64,000 bases of DNA, taken from NCBI RefSeq assembly GCF_018861315.1, contig NZ_JAHLDL010000007.1:108033-172032 (forward strand). Direction: 5' to 3'. Positions 1 through 10,447 of the stretch are shown here, piece after piece. This stretch comes from Clostridium bowmanii. GTDB lineage: Bacteria; Bacillota; Clostridia; Clostridiales; Clostridiaceae. The position numbers and the translations under genes are program-made. Below the pieces are notes generated by a model. That model did no database searches, had not been told where the DNA came from, and was given only the letters and a program-made list of their open reading frames with translations. Within the stretch, counting starts at the first letter, position 1. Each line of letters starts with the position of its first letter.

Positions 1-28
1 AGAACCTGCATAACTGCAGGTTCTATTT
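1..28 (+). terminator. Terminator-like hairpin of the gene upstream of the window
   Basis: A perfect 10-base-pair stem (AGAACCTGCA at 1-10, TGCAGGTTCT at 15-24) closes a four-base loop and is followed by ATTT. The T-run is short, so it is a modest intrinsic terminator. The upstream gene is outside the window; in related genomes it is usually frr, which is an inference. Confidence 0.6.
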
Positions 29-66
29 AAAATTATACTATAACTAATAAAAAGGAGAGAATTTTA

Positions 67-834
67 TTGAAAAAATTATTCGCTTTTTTTAAGAAGAATA
101 AAGATACAAAGGACAATATAGAATTAGATAAGTCAAAAATACCAGAGCATATTGCAATTATAATGGATGGAAATGGAAGATGGGCAAAGGAACGTAATTT
201 GCCTAGAGCTCTTGGACATAGAGCTGGAGTAGAAGCAATAAGGAAAGTTGTAAAAGAGTGTAATAATTTGGGAGTTAAATATTTAACGTTATATGCATTT
301 TCAACTGAAAATTGGAATAGGCCAATGCAAGAAGTAGAATCTTTAATGAAATTATTAGTAGAGTATTTGAAAAATGAGTTCGAGGAATTAAATAACAATG
401 ACGTTGTTATTAATTCTATTGGAAACATATCAAAATTACCTAGGCTATGTAGAGTAGAATTGGATAAGGCATATGAAAAAACAAAGAATAATAAGGGCTT
501 GGTTTTAAACTTAGCACTAAATTATGGTGGAAGAAGTGAAATAGTAGACGCAGTAAAGAAAATTTCATTGGATCTAAAAAATAAAAAAATATCTGAGGAC
601 GAAATAACCGAGGATTTATTTTCAAAATATTTGTATACGGGGGAAATGCCAGACCCTGACCTTATAATAAGGCCAAGTGGGGAGTTAAGATTAAGCAATT
701 TTTTACTCTGGCAAAGTGCTTACTCAGAACTTTGGTTCTCAGATATTAATTGGCCAGATTTTCATGAGGAAGAGCTAAAATCTGCTATAGCGGATTATCA
801 AAAAAGAGACAGAAGATTTGGAAAGGTTAAATAG
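67..834 (+). CDS. uppS: Isoprenyl transferase (undecaprenyl diphosphate synthase)
   Basis: Cytosolic/membrane-associated cis-prenyltransferase that adds isopentenyl units to farnesyl diphosphate to make the undecaprenyl carrier for peptidoglycan. The 255-residue product has the usual family length. The substrate-binding motif MDGNGRWA with the catalytic Asp is at about residue 34, followed by the ALGHRAG segment; the late motif RPSGELRLSNFLLWQ near residue 205 and the ELWF segment are also present. It starts at TTG, with AAGGAGAG about 8 bases upstream. The reading frame ends just before cdsA, and the two are clearly co-transcribed. Call is secure. Confidence 0.95.
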   Translation: MKKLFAFFKKNKDTKDNIELDKSKIPEHIAIIMDGNGRWAKERNLPRALGHRAGVEAIRKVVKECNNLGVKYLTLYAFSTENWNRPMQEVESLMKLLVEYLKNEFEELNNNDVVINSIGNISKLPRLCRVELDKAYEKTKNNKGLVLNLALNYGGRSEIVDAVKKISLDLKNKKISEDEITEDLFSKYLYTGEMPDPDLIIRPSGELRLSNFLLWQSAYSELWFSDINWPDFHEEELKSAIADYQKRDRRFGKVK

Positions 835-844
835 GGGAAAAATA

Positions 845-1651
845 ATGAATAAAAGATATATAGGTGCACTTATTCTAGCACCACTAATAATATTTTTATT
901 TTTAGGGGGATATTACTTAAAATATGCGGTAATGGTGCTTTCACTTTTTGGTATGTATGAGTTCTATAAAGTTTCTAGAAAAAAACACTACAAGCCAATT
1001 GGGCTTATAGGATATATTTTATGTATAGTATATTACTTAAATATGGGTAATGATTTTGGAGCGAGTTTTAATATATATATTTTAATAGCAGCGATTTTTG
1101 TATTACTTTGTATACCGGTGCTTCATGTAAATTATAATTTTGTGGATGTTGCTCTAACTATATTTGGTTTTTTGTATGTGGCAGTGTTTTTTAGTTTTAT
1201 TGTATTTATTAATAATAAAACCTACGGTGAATATTTAGTATGGATTGTATTTATTTGTTCATGGGTCTGTGATACAGCAGCATATTATTCTGGAAGGTTT
1301 TTAGGTAAAGGGGGCAAACATAAGCTATGTCCTAAAGTAAGCCCTAATAAAACAATAGAGGGATCAATAGGAGGGCTACTGGGAAGTGTTATAGGAAGTA
1401 CAATTTATGGCTATGTTATTTCAAAATATGGAGTGCCTATTCAGTTATATCATTTTGTTATAATTGGGGTTATATGTGGCATTTTCGGTCAATTTGGAGA
1501 TCTAATTGCTTCATCTATAAAAAGATACGTAGGAGCTAAAGATTACAGTAGTCTAATACCAGGACATGGTGGGATTTTAGATAGGTTTGACAGTATTCTA
1601 TTTGTTTCAGTGGTAGCATTTTATTATATTACATTTGTACTAAGACTATAA
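845..1651 (+). CDS. cdsA: Phosphatidate cytidylyltransferase
   Basis: Integral membrane enzyme that makes CDP-diacylglycerol from phosphatidate and CTP, the precursor for all phospholipids, including the PgsA substrate encoded further along this window. The 268-residue protein is almost entirely hydrophobic with about seven to eight membrane segments, and it carries the family signature near the C-terminus (SSIKR, then KDYSSLIPGHGGILDRFDS at about 225-255). The open frame extends to 818, inside uppS, but ATG 845 follows TAGGGGA at a proper distance and is the better start. It lies 10 bases behind uppS. Confidence 0.94.
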   Translation: MNKRYIGALILAPLIIFLFLGGYYLKYAVMVLSLFGMYEFYKVSRKKHYKPIGLIGYILCIVYYLNMGNDFGASFNIYILIAAIFVLLCIPVLHVNYNFVDVALTIFGFLYVAVFFSFIVFINNKTYGEYLVWIVFICSWVCDTAAYYSGRFLGKGGKHKLCPKVSPNKTIEGSIGGLLGSVIGSTIYGYVISKYGVPIQLYHFVIIGVICGIFGQFGDLIASSIKRYVGAKDYSSLIPGHGGILDRFDSILFVSVVAFYYITFVLRL

Positions 1652-1665
1652 TTCTTATAACAATT

Positions 1666-1759
1666 AATAGAATCATATATTGAGCAGAATGCAAAACAAT
1701 TCCTAGCTATTATTAACTCATTAGCTGAATTGGCATTCAAGGCGATATATGATTTTATT
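1666..1759. repeat. Long multi-segment inverted repeat (94 bases)
   Basis: The outer arms AATAGAATCATATAT (1666-1680) and ATATATGATTTTATT (1745-1759) pair with one G-T wobble. Inside them GAATGC (1687-1692) pairs with GCATTC (1733-1738), and CAATTC (1697-1702) plus AGCT (1705-1708) pairs with AGCT (1723-1726) plus GAATTG (1727-1732). The result is one long hairpin with small internal loops and a 14-base apical loop. No T-run follows, so it does not look like a terminator. Confidence 0.6.
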
Positions 1760-1777
1760 ATTAATCAAGACACTTTC

Positions 1778-1833
1778 AAATAATCCGTTTTTATCTATGT
1801 TATATTTTATGCTAATATTTAAGCGGATTATTT
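1778..1833. repeat. Inverted repeat with 36-base loop
   Basis: AAATAATCCG at 1778-1787 is perfectly complementary to CGGATTATTT at 1824-1833, and three further pairs can form inward (TTT against AAG). The loop is AT-rich. The function is unknown. Confidence 0.5.
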
Positions 1834-1913
1834 AATATAATATTTTATATCATTCTGATGGTATGTATTGGAAAATAAAATTAGGCTATTATATAACCAT
1901 AAATACTAGGTAA

Positions 1914-1976
1914 ATAACAAAAAACATTACAATTCATATGTGGAATTACATTCCATATATTAGAAGATTTTGTTAT
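1914..1976. repeat. Nested inverted repeat
   Basis: The outer arms ATAACAAAA (1914-1922) and TTTTGTTAT (1968-1976) match perfectly. An inner hairpin pairs TGGAAT (1941-1946) with ATTCCA (1950-1955), with ATAT arms outside it. It is the third stem-loop in the cdsA-dxr gap. Confidence 0.5.
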
Positions 1977-2123
1977 CTGCTTTATTTTAGTAGCTAAATA
2001 TGATATATTAAATGCTGTAGAATAATTAATAACTAAAGAAAATATGGGATTTTCTTAAAAATTATAATAAAGTAAAATATTATGTAATATAAATAATAGA
2101 TATACATGAATGGAGAGGTCTGC

Positions 2124-3284
2124 ATGAAGAATGTTACTATATTAGGAGTTACGGGATCCATAGGAACTCAAACTTTAGAAGTTATACGATCGGATATTAA
2201 TAATTTTGTTATTGTGGGAATTTCTGCTAACACAAATTGGGAAAAAATTGTACCAATCATAATTGAATTTAAACCGAAATATGTTGCCATGATGGATGGG
2301 GAAGCATCATTAAAACTCAAAAATCATTGCAGGGGAAAAAAATATTCAACGGAAATTTTGCAAGGACTAGAAGGATTGAACTATATAAGTACATTGCCTG
2401 AAGTCGATGTTGTAGTTACCGCAGTTGTAGGTATGATAGGGCTAGTTCCTACTATAAAAGCTATACATTCTGGAAAAGACATTGCTTTAGCTAATAAAGA
2501 AACACTGGTGGCAGCAGGGGAACTCGTAATGGAAGCTGCTAAAAGAAACCATGTAAATATACTACCAGTTGATTCAGAGCATGGTGCAATTTTTCAATGT
2601 TTACAGGGGAATAAGTTAAAAGATGTTAATAAAATATTATTAACGGCCTCAGGTGGTCCATTTAGAGGTAAAAGCAGACAAGAATTGAGGTCGATAAAAC
2701 CGGAACAGGCCATTAAGCATCCTAAATGGAATATGGGTAAAAAAATATCTATTGATTCTTCAACACTTATGAATAAAGGGCTAGAGGTTATAGAGGCACA
2801 TTGGTTATTTGGTGTAGATTACACTAATATTCAAGTGCTAGTTCATCCTCAAAGTATAATACATTCTATGGTAGAGTACATAGATGGAAGTGTAATAGCA
2901 CAACTTAGTTCCACCGACATGAGACTTCCTATTCAGTATGCTATAAATTACCCCAAAAGAAATAATGCTGTAATAGATAAATTAGATTTTTATAATATGG
3001 GTAATTTGACTTTTGAAAAGCCAGATATGGATACCTTTAAATGCCTTAAATTGGCTTATAGTGCAGGTAAGATGGGCGGCAATATGCCTGCTATCATGAA
3101 TGCTGCAAATGAAATAGCTGTTGAATTATTTTTAGATTTTAAAATAAAGTATCTCCAAATTGAATATATTATAGAAAAGTGCATGAATAAATTTGTACAT
3201 AATATTAATCCTAATTTAGAAGAAATCTTAGAAGTTGATTTAAAAGTAAGACAATATGTAAGAGATAATTATGATAAAGAATAG
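2124..3284 (+). CDS. dxr: 1-deoxy-D-xylulose 5-phosphate reductoisomerase
   Basis: Second enzyme of the MEP isoprenoid pathway; converts DXP to MEP using NADPH. The 386-residue protein opens with the nucleotide-binding loop VTILGVTGSIGTQTL. It has the ALANKETLVAAGE segment, the metal site PVDSEHGAIFQC, the substrate-loop region TASGGPFR, and HPQSIIHSMVEY. The frame could begin at 2106, but GGAGAGG at 2112-2118 directs ATG 2124, which also gives the canonical N-terminus. It is followed after 14 bases by rseP, then ispG, so two MEP-pathway genes flank a protease gene, as is common in Firmicutes. Confidence 0.95.
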   Translation: MKNVTILGVTGSIGTQTLEVIRSDINNFVIVGISANTNWEKIVPIIIEFKPKYVAMMDGEASLKLKNHCRGKKYSTEILQGLEGLNYISTLPEVDVVVTAVVGMIGLVPTIKAIHSGKDIALANKETLVAAGELVMEAAKRNHVNILPVDSEHGAIFQCLQGNKLKDVNKILLTASGGPFRGKSRQELRSIKPEQAIKHPKWNMGKKISIDSSTLMNKGLEVIEAHWLFGVDYTNIQVLVHPQSIIHSMVEYIDGSVIAQLSSTDMRLPIQYAINYPKRNNAVIDKLDFYNMGNLTFEKPDMDTFKCLKLAYSAGKMGGNMPAIMNAANEIAVELFLDFKIKYLQIEYIIEKCMNKFVHNINPNLEEILEVDLKVRQYVRDNYDKE

Positions 3285-3298
3285 GAAGGGGAATTATT

Positions 3299-4330
3299 AT
3301 GAGTAATATTATAGCAAATATACCATACTTTATTATGGCTATATTAGCATTTAGCCTTTTAATTATAATACATGAATTAGGTCATTTTACTTTAGCTAAA
3401 CTAAATGGAGTAAAAGTACATGAGTTTTCACTAGGAATGGGTCCAAAAATTTTTGGAATAAAAGGGAAAGAAACAGAGTATTTGATTAAAGCATTTCCTA
3501 TTGGCGGATATGTTAAAATGGAAGGAGAAGATGAAGGAAGTAATGACCCCAGAGCTTTTAACAATAAAACTCCTCTTCAAAAACTGAGCATAGTTTCTGC
3601 AGGTGCAATTATGAATTTCGTTTTAGCGCTGGTTTTATTTGCTATTGTAGGAGCCTCGGAGGGATATATAGTACCCATAATAGGGGAAGTAGTCCCTGAT
3701 GGTGCAGCTATGAAGGCTGGAATGCAAGTTGGAGACAAGATTACTAAGGTTAATAGTGTTAGTATAGACAAATGGGATCAATTTATAAATGAAATTTATA
3801 GTTCTAAAGGCGAAAATGTAAATATTGAAATAGTGAGAAATTCAAAAGTCAAAACATTTTCCTTGAAGCCCATTAAAAATGTGAAAGAAAATAGATTTAT
3901 GATAGGAATCGGTGGTACACAAAAAAAAATGAACTTTGGCGAAGTTGTAAGTTATGGATTTAATCAAACCTTTGATACAACGAAACAAATCTTTGCATTT
4001 TTGGGAAACCTAGTTCATGGGCAAGTTTCAGCAAATGATGTAGGAGGACCCATAAGCATAATAAGAGTTTCAACAAGGGTTGCACAAGCTGGATTAACAA
4101 ATTTAATGATGTTAACTGCAATGTTAAGTGTGCAACTAGGAATATTAAACGTAATACCTTTCCCAGCACTAGATGGAGGATGGATTTTTATATTGTTATT
4201 TGAAATAATATCAGGTAAGAAATTAGATGATAAGAAAGTTGGATTTGTAAATTATATTGGATTTATGCTTTTAATGGCACTTATGGTGTTCGTAGTCTTA
4301 AAGGATATAGTTAGTCCAATGAAATTCTAG
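3299..4330 (+). CDS. rseP: Site-2 intramembrane zinc metalloprotease (RIP protease, M50)
   Basis: Membrane protease that cleaves transmembrane segments of regulatory proteins such as anti-sigma factors; the Bacillus relative is RasP. The 343-residue product shows the zinc motif HELGH at about residue 25 in the first membrane helix. A single PDZ domain spans roughly residues 125-190 (VPDGAAMKAGMQVGDKI). The second catalytic motif NVIPFPALDGG is near residue 285, followed by a last membrane helix. It starts at ATG after AGGAAGGGGA and is translationally coupled in the dxr-rseP-ispG run. The substrate in this organism cannot be told from the sequence. Confidence 0.94.
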   Translation: MSNIIANIPYFIMAILAFSLLIIIHELGHFTLAKLNGVKVHEFSLGMGPKIFGIKGKETEYLIKAFPIGGYVKMEGEDEGSNDPRAFNNKTPLQKLSIVSAGAIMNFVLALVLFAIVGASEGYIVPIIGEVVPDGAAMKAGMQVGDKITKVNSVSIDKWDQFINEIYSSKGENVNIEIVRNSKVKTFSLKPIKNVKENRFMIGIGGTQKKMNFGEVVSYGFNQTFDTTKQIFAFLGNLVHGQVSANDVGGPISIIRVSTRVAQAGLTNLMMLTAMLSVQLGILNVIPFPALDGGWIFILLFEIISGKKLDDKKVGFVNYIGFMLLMALMVFVVLKDIVSPMKF

Positions 4331-4342
4331 GAGATGTACGTT

Positions 4343-5401
4343 ATGAAGGATATTAGAGAAAGAAAAACAAAGAAGATTAAAGTAGGAAAAATATATATAG
4401 GTGGAGATTCAAAAATAGCAGTTCAGTCAATGACAAATACTGATACAAGAGATGTAGAAGCCACGATAAATCAGATTCTTCAGTTAGAAGAGGTAGGCTG
4501 TGACATCGTACGATGCGCAGTTCCAGATATGGAAGCTGCTGAGGCTATTAAAGAAATTGTGAAAAGAATTCACATACCCTTAGTTGCAGATATTCATTTT
4601 GACTATAAGCTGGCTCTGAAATCTATTGAGAATGGAATATCTAAACTCCGAATTAACCCAGGAAATATTGGGAGCAAAGATAGAATAAAATTAGTGGCGA
4701 AAGCTGCCAGTGATAAAGGTATTCCTATTAGAATTGGTGTAAATTCTGGATCGCTTGAAAGTGATATTCTTGAAAAATACGGTCATGTATGCGCACGAGC
4801 ACTAGTGGAAAGCGCTTTAAGACATGTTGCAATACTAGAAAGTCTTAACTTTTATGATATAGTTATTTCTATAAAATCTTCTGATGTAGTCATGATGATT
4901 GAAAGTTATAAACTAATCTCAGATAAGGTAGATTATCCACTCCACCTAGGTGTTACGGAGGCTGGAACTACATGGAGAGGGACAATAAAATCTAGTGTAG
5001 GTATTGGAGCTCTTTTAGCTTGCGGAATTGGTGATACTATAAGAGTATCATTAACGGGTGATGTTGTAGATGAGGTTAAGGTCGGCAAGGAGATTCTAAA
5101 ATCACTCGGGTATATTGATGATGGAATTAAATTTGTATCCTGTCCTACCTGTGGAAGAACTCAAATAAATCTTATCAAAATTGCAAATGAAGTAGAAGAA
5201 AGATTGGCGAGTTGCAACAAGAACATAAAGATTGCAATAATGGGATGCGTAGTTAATGGGCCAGGTGAAGCACGAGAAGCCGATATTGGAATAGCTGGTG
5301 GAAATGGTGTAGGCCTTATATTTAAAAAAGGCGAAATAATTAAAACTGTTAAAGAAGAAGATTTAGTGGAAGAACTTATTCGTGAGATAGATAAATTATA
5401 A
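4343..5401 (+). CDS. ispG: 4-hydroxy-3-methylbut-2-en-1-yl diphosphate synthase (flavodoxin)
   Basis: Iron-sulfur enzyme of the MEP pathway that reductively converts MEcPP to HMBPP, the substrate of IspH encoded at 56267. The 352-residue protein has the N-terminal barrel (SMTNTDTRDVEATINQI) and C-terminal cluster-binding motifs CPTCGRT near residue 266 and MGCVVNGPGEA near residue 300, giving the three cysteine ligands. An ATG at 4334 sits directly on the ribosome binding site, so ATG 4343, nine bases after GGAG, is preferred. Confidence 0.95.
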   Translation: MKDIRERKTKKIKVGKIYIGGDSKIAVQSMTNTDTRDVEATINQILQLEEVGCDIVRCAVPDMEAAEAIKEIVKRIHIPLVADIHFDYKLALKSIENGISKLRINPGNIGSKDRIKLVAKAASDKGIPIRIGVNSGSLESDILEKYGHVCARALVESALRHVAILESLNFYDIVISIKSSDVVMMIESYKLISDKVDYPLHLGVTEAGTTWRGTIKSSVGIGALLACGIGDTIRVSLTGDVVDEVKVGKEILKSLGYIDDGIKFVSCPTCGRTQINLIKIANEVEERLASCNKNIKIAIMGCVVNGPGEAREADIGIAGGNGVGLIFKKGEIIKTVKEEDLVEELIREIDKL

Positions 5402-5425
5402 AGTGGAACATCAGGGGGAATACTA

Positions 5426-8400
5426 ATGGATGCAAGTTTAGCTGGAATGTTGAAAAATGATTTTGATTCAAATGAGGAAACATTAGTAGATGACATTAAG
5501 GTACTCCGAGTTCAATACCTTAAAAAAAGCAACAAATTAAGGGTGATAGTAAAATCTTTTGAAAATGCAGACGACAATAAAAAACTACTAATTAAAAATA
5601 TTATTTCAAAAAGATTGTCTAATTTTGAAGATATTCAGTTGATTTGTTACCAAGATGTATCAAATGCTACCATAGAAGATGTAAACGGCAAGTTTTGGCT
5701 GGATGTTGTGAACGTAATAGCTATCTCAGAGCCATCAAGTAAGGATAGCTTACTAAAATCTTCTAGGACAATAGAGAATGGTGTACTTAAAATACAGTGT
5801 GGTAATGATTTTATGTGTAAGATTCTAAGAGATAAGAACATAGAACTTCTTTTGAAAAATACTATAAATGATATGTTTGGAGTGAATTCATTAGTTAAAT
5901 TGGAACATAACAGTGAACTGACCAAAGAAGATTCTTTTGTGAAAAAAGAGAAAGAAAATCAAACTATAATAAATGAGATTATAAAAAACATAAATACAGA
6001 AAACAAAGACAGACCTAAGAGTAGTAACAATAGTCAGAATAAAGATTTCAGTGGTGGTAGCAAATCAAACAAGTATAGTAGACCGGGCTATAGAAAAGAT
6101 GAGGCTCCCGATGAAAACACCATAATGGGAAGAAATATAAACGGTGAAAGTATAGAAATAAAGGATATAAATGAAACTTCGGGAATAGTTTGTGTTTCTG
6201 GAGATATTTTTAAAGTGAATATAATTGAAACAAAAACTGGCAGAATAATTATCACGTTTTTTATTACGGATTACACAAGTTCGATTACAGTAAAATGTTT
6301 TCCAAAGCCTAAAGATGTAGAAAAGATAATGGAAGAAATTAAAGTAGGACTTTTCTGTAAGCTTCGTGGCGAAGCAAGTTATGATACCTATGCAAGAGAA
6401 GTAGTTGTAATGGTTAGAGATATAGTAAAACTGAAGAAAATAGAAAGAATGGATACTGCAAGGGAAAAAAGAGTAGAACTGCATATGCACACCCAAATGA
6501 GTGCTATGGATGGTATGACTCCTACGTCTAAGCTTGTTGCAAGAGCGGCTAAATGGGGTCATCGAGCAGTAGCAATAACTGATCATGGTGTTGTTCAGGC
6601 TTTCCCGGAAGCTATGGACGCAGCTAAAAAAAATAAGATTAAGGTTATATATGGTGTAGAGGGCTACTTAGTAGATGATGGTCAACCAATTGTCATTAAC
6701 AATAAAAATGAAAATTTAGATGATTGTTTTGTAGTTTTTGATATAGAAACCACAGGGCTTTCCAGTGAAAATGATAGAATTACTGAAATAGGGGCAGTTA
6801 AAATTGTAAATGGGAAAATCGTAGATAGATTTAATGAATTTGTAAATCCTGAAATAGACATACCTTATAAGATTACAGAGCTTACTGGAATCACAAATGA
6901 CATGGTTTGTGGTGCAGACTTAATTAAAGAAGTACTTCCCGAGTTTTTAGAGTTTGCAAAGGATAGTGTGGTGGTAGCTCATAATGCTGCTTTTGATACT
7001 GGGTTTATTAAGAAAAATGCACAGAGGTTAGGACTTCTATTTGAAAGTACTATTATGGATACAATTCCACTGGCAAAGTTTTTACTAAAAGATCTTAAGA
7101 CATTTAAGCTAAATGTAATAGCTAAGCATCTAGGCATTTCACTAGAAAACCACCATAGAGCTGTAGATGATGCTAAAGCTACTGCAGAAATACTACTGCA
7201 TTGTTTTGGACTGCTTAAAGAAAAAGATATTTTAGACTTGGCTACTTTAAACAGTGAATTTTTAGGCGATTTCGATATAAAAAAAGCAAACACCTATCAT
7301 GTTATTATTTTAGCAAAAGACCAAACAGGTCTAAAAAATCTTTATAAACTTATATCATTTTCAAATTTAGATTATTTTCATAGAAGACCTAGACTTCCTA
7401 AAACACTAATTGAAAGTTATAGAGAAGGACTTATAATTGGTTCTGCCTGTGAAGCTGGACAAGTATATAGAGAAGTGCTTTCAGGAAAATCCGATGAAGA
7501 TATTAGAGCTATTGTGGGATTTTATGATTATCTAGAAATACAGCCTCTACTAAATAACAATTTTATGATTAAAAATGGCATGGTAAAAGATGAAAATGAA
7601 TTAATGGAAATTAATAGAAAAATATGTGAACTCGGAGAAAAAAATAATTTGCCAGTAGTCGCTACAGGGGATGTACATTTTTTAGAACCCTCCGATGAAG
7701 TGTATAGGAAAATTTTAATGGCTGGTAAAGGATTCTCAGATGCAGATGACCAACCACCACTATATTTTAAAACTACTAATGAGATGTTAAGGGAGTTTGC
7801 ATATTTAGGTGAAAAGAAGTGTAGAGAAGTGGTAATTTATAATCCCAATAAAATTGCTGACCTGATAGAATTTGTAAAACCAATACCAGATGGAACTTTT
7901 ACACCGAAAATACCAGGTGCAGAAGAGGATATTCGCAAGATGACATCAGATAAAGTTCATTCAATATATGGAGATATTCTTCCAGAGATAGTTGAAAAAA
8001 GATTGGACAAGGAACTAAACTCTATTATAGGTAATGGGTATGCTGTACTTTATTTAATAGCTGAAAAATTAGTAGCAAAGTCACTTGCGGATGGTTATTT
8101 AGTAGGCTCAAGAGGTTCGGTTGGATCTTCCTTTGCAGCTAATATGTCTAATATAACAGAAGTAAATGGGTTGCCGCCTCATTATGTATGTCCGAGTTGC
8201 AAAAAAAGTGAATTTGTTTTAGATGGATCTATTGGTTCAGGTGCTGATTTACCAGATAAAGTATGTCCTGATTGTGGTACACAATATAAAAAAGATGGTC
8301 ATGATATTCCATTTGAAACATTCTTAGGATTTGAAGGAGATAAAGAACCAGATATAGATTTAAATTTTTCAGGGGATAATCAAGCAGACATACATAGATA

Positions 8401-9769
8401 TACAGAGGTGCTGTTCGGAAAAGGTCATACCTTCAAGGCGGGAACTATTGGAACCATAGCGGATAAGACTGCTTATGGTTATGTGAAAAAATATTTAGGT
8501 GAAAAAGATATTATTGTGCCTCAAGCTGAAATAGAACGACTAGTCATGGGGTGTACTGGAGTTAAGAGAACGTCAGGACAACATCCAGGTGGGATAATGG
8601 TTGTTCCAAGTGACAATGAGATATATAATTTTTGCCCAGTGCAACACCCAGCGGATGATCCAAATTCAGATATTATTACAACACATTTTGATTATCATTC
8701 CATAAGTGGAAGGTTACTTAAACTTGATATACTTGGTCATGATGATCCTACAATGCTTAAAATGCTTCAAGATTTAACTGACCTTGACCCTTTAACTATT
8801 CCACTGGCGGATCCTAAGGTCTTAAGTTTGTTTACGTCACCTGCGGCACTGGGGCTTACAGCTAAACAATTGGGTTGTGAAGTGGGAAGTTATGGTGTCC
8901 CGGAATTTGGTACTAAATTTGTTAAACAAATGCTTTTAGATACACAGCCAAAATCTTTTTCAGACCTTGTTAGAATTTCAGGATTATCTCATGGTACGGA
9001 TGTGTGGATTAATAATGCACAATATTATATTAAAGAAGGATTTACAACACTTAAAGATTGTATTTCTACAAGAGATGATATAATGGTGTACCTAATGCAA
9101 AAAAATCTTCCACCTAAGACTGCTTTTACTATCATGGAGAAGGTAAGAAAGGGTAAGGGGCTTACTGAAGATGATGAGAAGATAATGCGAGAAAATGATG
9201 TGCCTGATTGGTATATAGGTTCATGTAAAAAGATAAAGTATATGTTTCCTAAAGGACATGCAGTAGCATATGTAATGATGGCTGTGAGAATAGCATATTA
9301 TAAGGTTTATTACCCAAAGGAATATTATGCTACTTTTTTTACTATAAGAGCGGATGACTTTGATGCAGATTTGATTTCAAAAGGTGAGAATGCTATAAGA
9401 GTCAAAATGGATGAGTTAGAATCTATGGGCAAGGATATAGGTATGAAAGAAAAAGGACTTCTTACGGCTCTTGAGTTATCCTATGAAATGTTTAAAAGAG
9501 GGATAAAATTATTAAATGTAGATCTTTATAAGTCTGAGGCAATTAAATTTACAATTGAAGAGGATTCATTAAGACCTCCATTAAGTGGGCTGGAAGGGGT
9601 AGGTGAAAACGCCGCTAAAAGCATAGTTTTGGAAAGAGTTAACGGTGAGTTTATATCAAAAGAAGAACTTCGAATTCGTTGTAAAATTTCTAAAACGGTT
9701 ATTGAATCATTAGATAATCATGGGTGCTTAAAAGATCTTCCAGATACAAATCAGCTGTCGTTTTTCTAG
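5426..9769 (+). CDS. polC: DNA polymerase III alpha subunit, PolC type
   Basis: Main replicative polymerase of low-GC Gram-positives, carrying polymerase and proofreading activity in one chain. The 1447 residues match the family length. The order seen is: variable N-terminal region with a charged linker (about 170-215); OB fold; PHP domain part ([13 protein letters not shown] near 350); inserted DEDD exonuclease (VFDIETTGL near 435, HNAAFDTGF near 520); zinc-binding cysteines CPSC and CPDC (about 920-955); and the catalytic palm motif [10 protein letters not shown] near 975. The start ATG follows AGGGGGA. It closes the first gene block. Confidence 0.97.
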   Translation: MDASLAGMLKNDFDSNEETLVDDIKVLRVQYLKKSNKLRVIVKSFENADDNKKLLIKNIISKRLSNFEDIQLICYQDVSNATIEDVNGKFWLDVVNVIAISEPSSKDSLLKSSRTIENGVLKIQCGNDFMCKILRDKNIELLLKNTINDMFGVNSLVKLEHNSELTKEDSFVKKEKENQTIINEIIKNINTENKDRPKSSNNSQNKDFSGGSKSNKYSRPGYRKDEAPDENTIMGRNINGESIEIKDINETSGIVCVSGDIFKVNIIETKTGRIIITFFITDYTSSITVKCFPKPKDVEKIMEEIKVGLFCKLRGEASYDTYAREVVVMVRDIVKLKKIERMDTAREKRVELHMHTQMSAMDGMTPTSKLVARAAKWGHRAVAITDHGVVQAFPEAMDAAKKNKIKVIYGVEGYLVDDGQPIVINNKNENLDDCFVVFDIETTGLSSENDRITEIGAVKIVNGKIVDRFNEFVNPEIDIPYKITELTGITNDMVCGADLIKEVLPEFLEFAKDSVVVAHNAAFDTGFIKKNAQRLGLLFESTIMDTIPLAKFLLKDLKTFKLNVIAKHLGISLENHHRAVDDAKATAEILLHCFGLLKEKDILDLATLNSEFLGDFDIKKANTYHVIILAKDQTGLKNLYKLISFSNLDYFHRRPRLPKTLIESYREGLIIGSACEAGQVYREVLSGKSDEDIRAIVGFYDYLEIQPLLNNNFMIKNGMVKDENELMEINRKICELGEKNNLPVVATGDVHFLEPSDEVYRKILMAGKGFSDADDQPPLYFKTTNEMLREFAYLGEKKCREVVIYNPNKIADLIEFVKPIPDGTFTPKIPGAEEDIRKMTSDKVHSIYGDILPEIVEKRLDKELNSIIGNGYAVLYLIAEKLVAKSLADGYLVGSRGSVGSSFAANMSNITEVNGLPPHYVCPSCKKSEFVLDGSIGSGADLPDKVCPDCGTQYKKDGHDIPFETFLGFEGDKEPDIDLNFSGDNQADIHRYTEVLFGKGHTFKAGTIGTIADKTAYGYVKKYLGEKDIIVPQAEIERLVMGCTGVKRTSGQHPGGIMVVPSDNEIYNFCPVQHPADDPNSDIITTHFDYHSISGRLLKLDILGHDDPTMLKMLQDLTDLDPLTIPLADPKVLSLFTSPAALGLTAKQLGCEVGSYGVPEFGTKFVKQMLLDTQPKSFSDLVRISGLSHGTDVWINNAQYYIKEGFTTLKDCISTRDDIMVYLMQKNLPPKTAFTIMEKVRKGKGLTEDDEKIMRENDVPDWYIGSCKKIKYMFPKGHAVAYVMMAVRIAYYKVYYPKEYYATFFTIRADDFDADLISKGENAIRVKMDELESMGKDIGMKEKGLLTALELSYEMFKRGIKLLNVDLYKSEAIKFTIEEDSLRPPLSGLEGVGENAAKSIVLERVNGEFISKEELRIRCKISKTVIESLDNHGCLKDLPDTNQLSFF

Positions 9770-9850
9770 GGAAATGTAATTAACCCTTGAAATAGCAAAT
9801 TTTATATGATAGAATAATATATATTGGTTATCGCTGATAATTTTATTGTA

Positions 9851-9910
9851 AGAGAGTAGGCCCGCCTACTCTCTATTTATTGAAACGCAACTAATGGTTG
9901 CGTTTTAATT
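9851..9910 (+). terminator. Two successive hairpins between polC and rimP
   Basis: The first stem pairs AGAGAGTAGG (9851-9860) with CCTACTCTCT (9865-9874) across a four-base loop and is followed by ATTTATT. The second pairs AAACGCAAC (9883-9891) with GTTGCGTTT (9897-9905) and runs into TTTTAATT. The first probably ends the polC transcript; the second may be a second terminator or a leader element of the rimP-nusA operon. Confidence 0.55.
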
Positions 9911-9972
9911 ATAATAGTATGATTAATTATATTAATAATTGTAGAAAATATTAGTAAAAGGAGGGTGTTAAA

Positions 9973-10434
9973 ATGAAAAATGATACCTTGATACAAAAAC
10001 TCACAAAAATAACCAAACCAATAGTAGAAGAAAATAATTGCGAATTATATCATTTGGAATATGTAAAAGAAGCAGGAGAAAATTTTCTTAGAATTTATAT
10101 AGATAATGAAAGTGGAATATCTTTAGAAGATTGTGAAAAAATAAGTAGAGCCACAAGTGAGATATTAGATCTGCAAGATCCAATAACTGATAGTTACTGT
10201 TTAGAAGTATCTTCTCCAGGGATTGAGAGAATTTTATATGATGATCATCATATGAAAAAATATGTTGGTCAAAATGTACTAGTTAATTTAAATAGTCTAT
10301 ATGAGGGCACTAAAAAACTTGAGGGTAATTTACTAGGATTTTCTGATATGCAAATAGAAATTCAATATGATGGGAATAATATATCTATCCCTAGAGAAAA
10401 AATTTCCATTGTGAATTTGAAACCGGTGCTGTAA
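9973..10434 (+). CDS. rimP: Ribosome maturation factor RimP
   Basis: Cytosolic factor that assists assembly of the 30S subunit. The 153-residue product is of family length, with the N-terminal alpha/beta domain containing LEYVKEAGENFLRIYID and SLEDCEKISR, the conserved LEVSSPGIER segment near residue 78, and a C-terminal SH3-like domain. It has a strong AAGGAGGGTG site. It is the first gene of the nusA-infB operon, 13 bases ahead of nusA, the standard bacterial arrangement. Confidence 0.95.
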   Translation: MKNDTLIQKLTKITKPIVEENNCELYHLEYVKEAGENFLRIYIDNESGISLEDCEKISRATSEILDLQDPITDSYCLEVSSPGIERILYDDHHMKKYVGQNVLVNLNSLYEGTKKLEGNLLGFSDMQIEIQYDGNNISIPREKISIVNLKPVL

Positions 10435-10447
10435 GGAGGAAGTTAAA

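Larger units (their letters stand above)
1652..2123. other. Gene-free interval between cdsA and dxr with three stem-loops
   Basis: About 470 bases without a supportable reading frame, which is unusual because neighbouring genes here are packed within 15 bases. It contains three separate inverted repeats (1666-1759, 1778-1833, 1914-1976) listed individually. I found no convincing -35/-10 pair for dxr; a TATAAT lies at 2063-2068 without a good -35. The interval could be a structured RNA, a miniature mobile element remnant or an attenuator region. Confidence 0.6.

Noticed and set aside
6065..6586. Long minus-strand open frame of 173 codons inside polC
   Set aside because: Its translation is a Tyr/Phe/Ser/His-rich shadow of the polC frame and it lacks a start signal.
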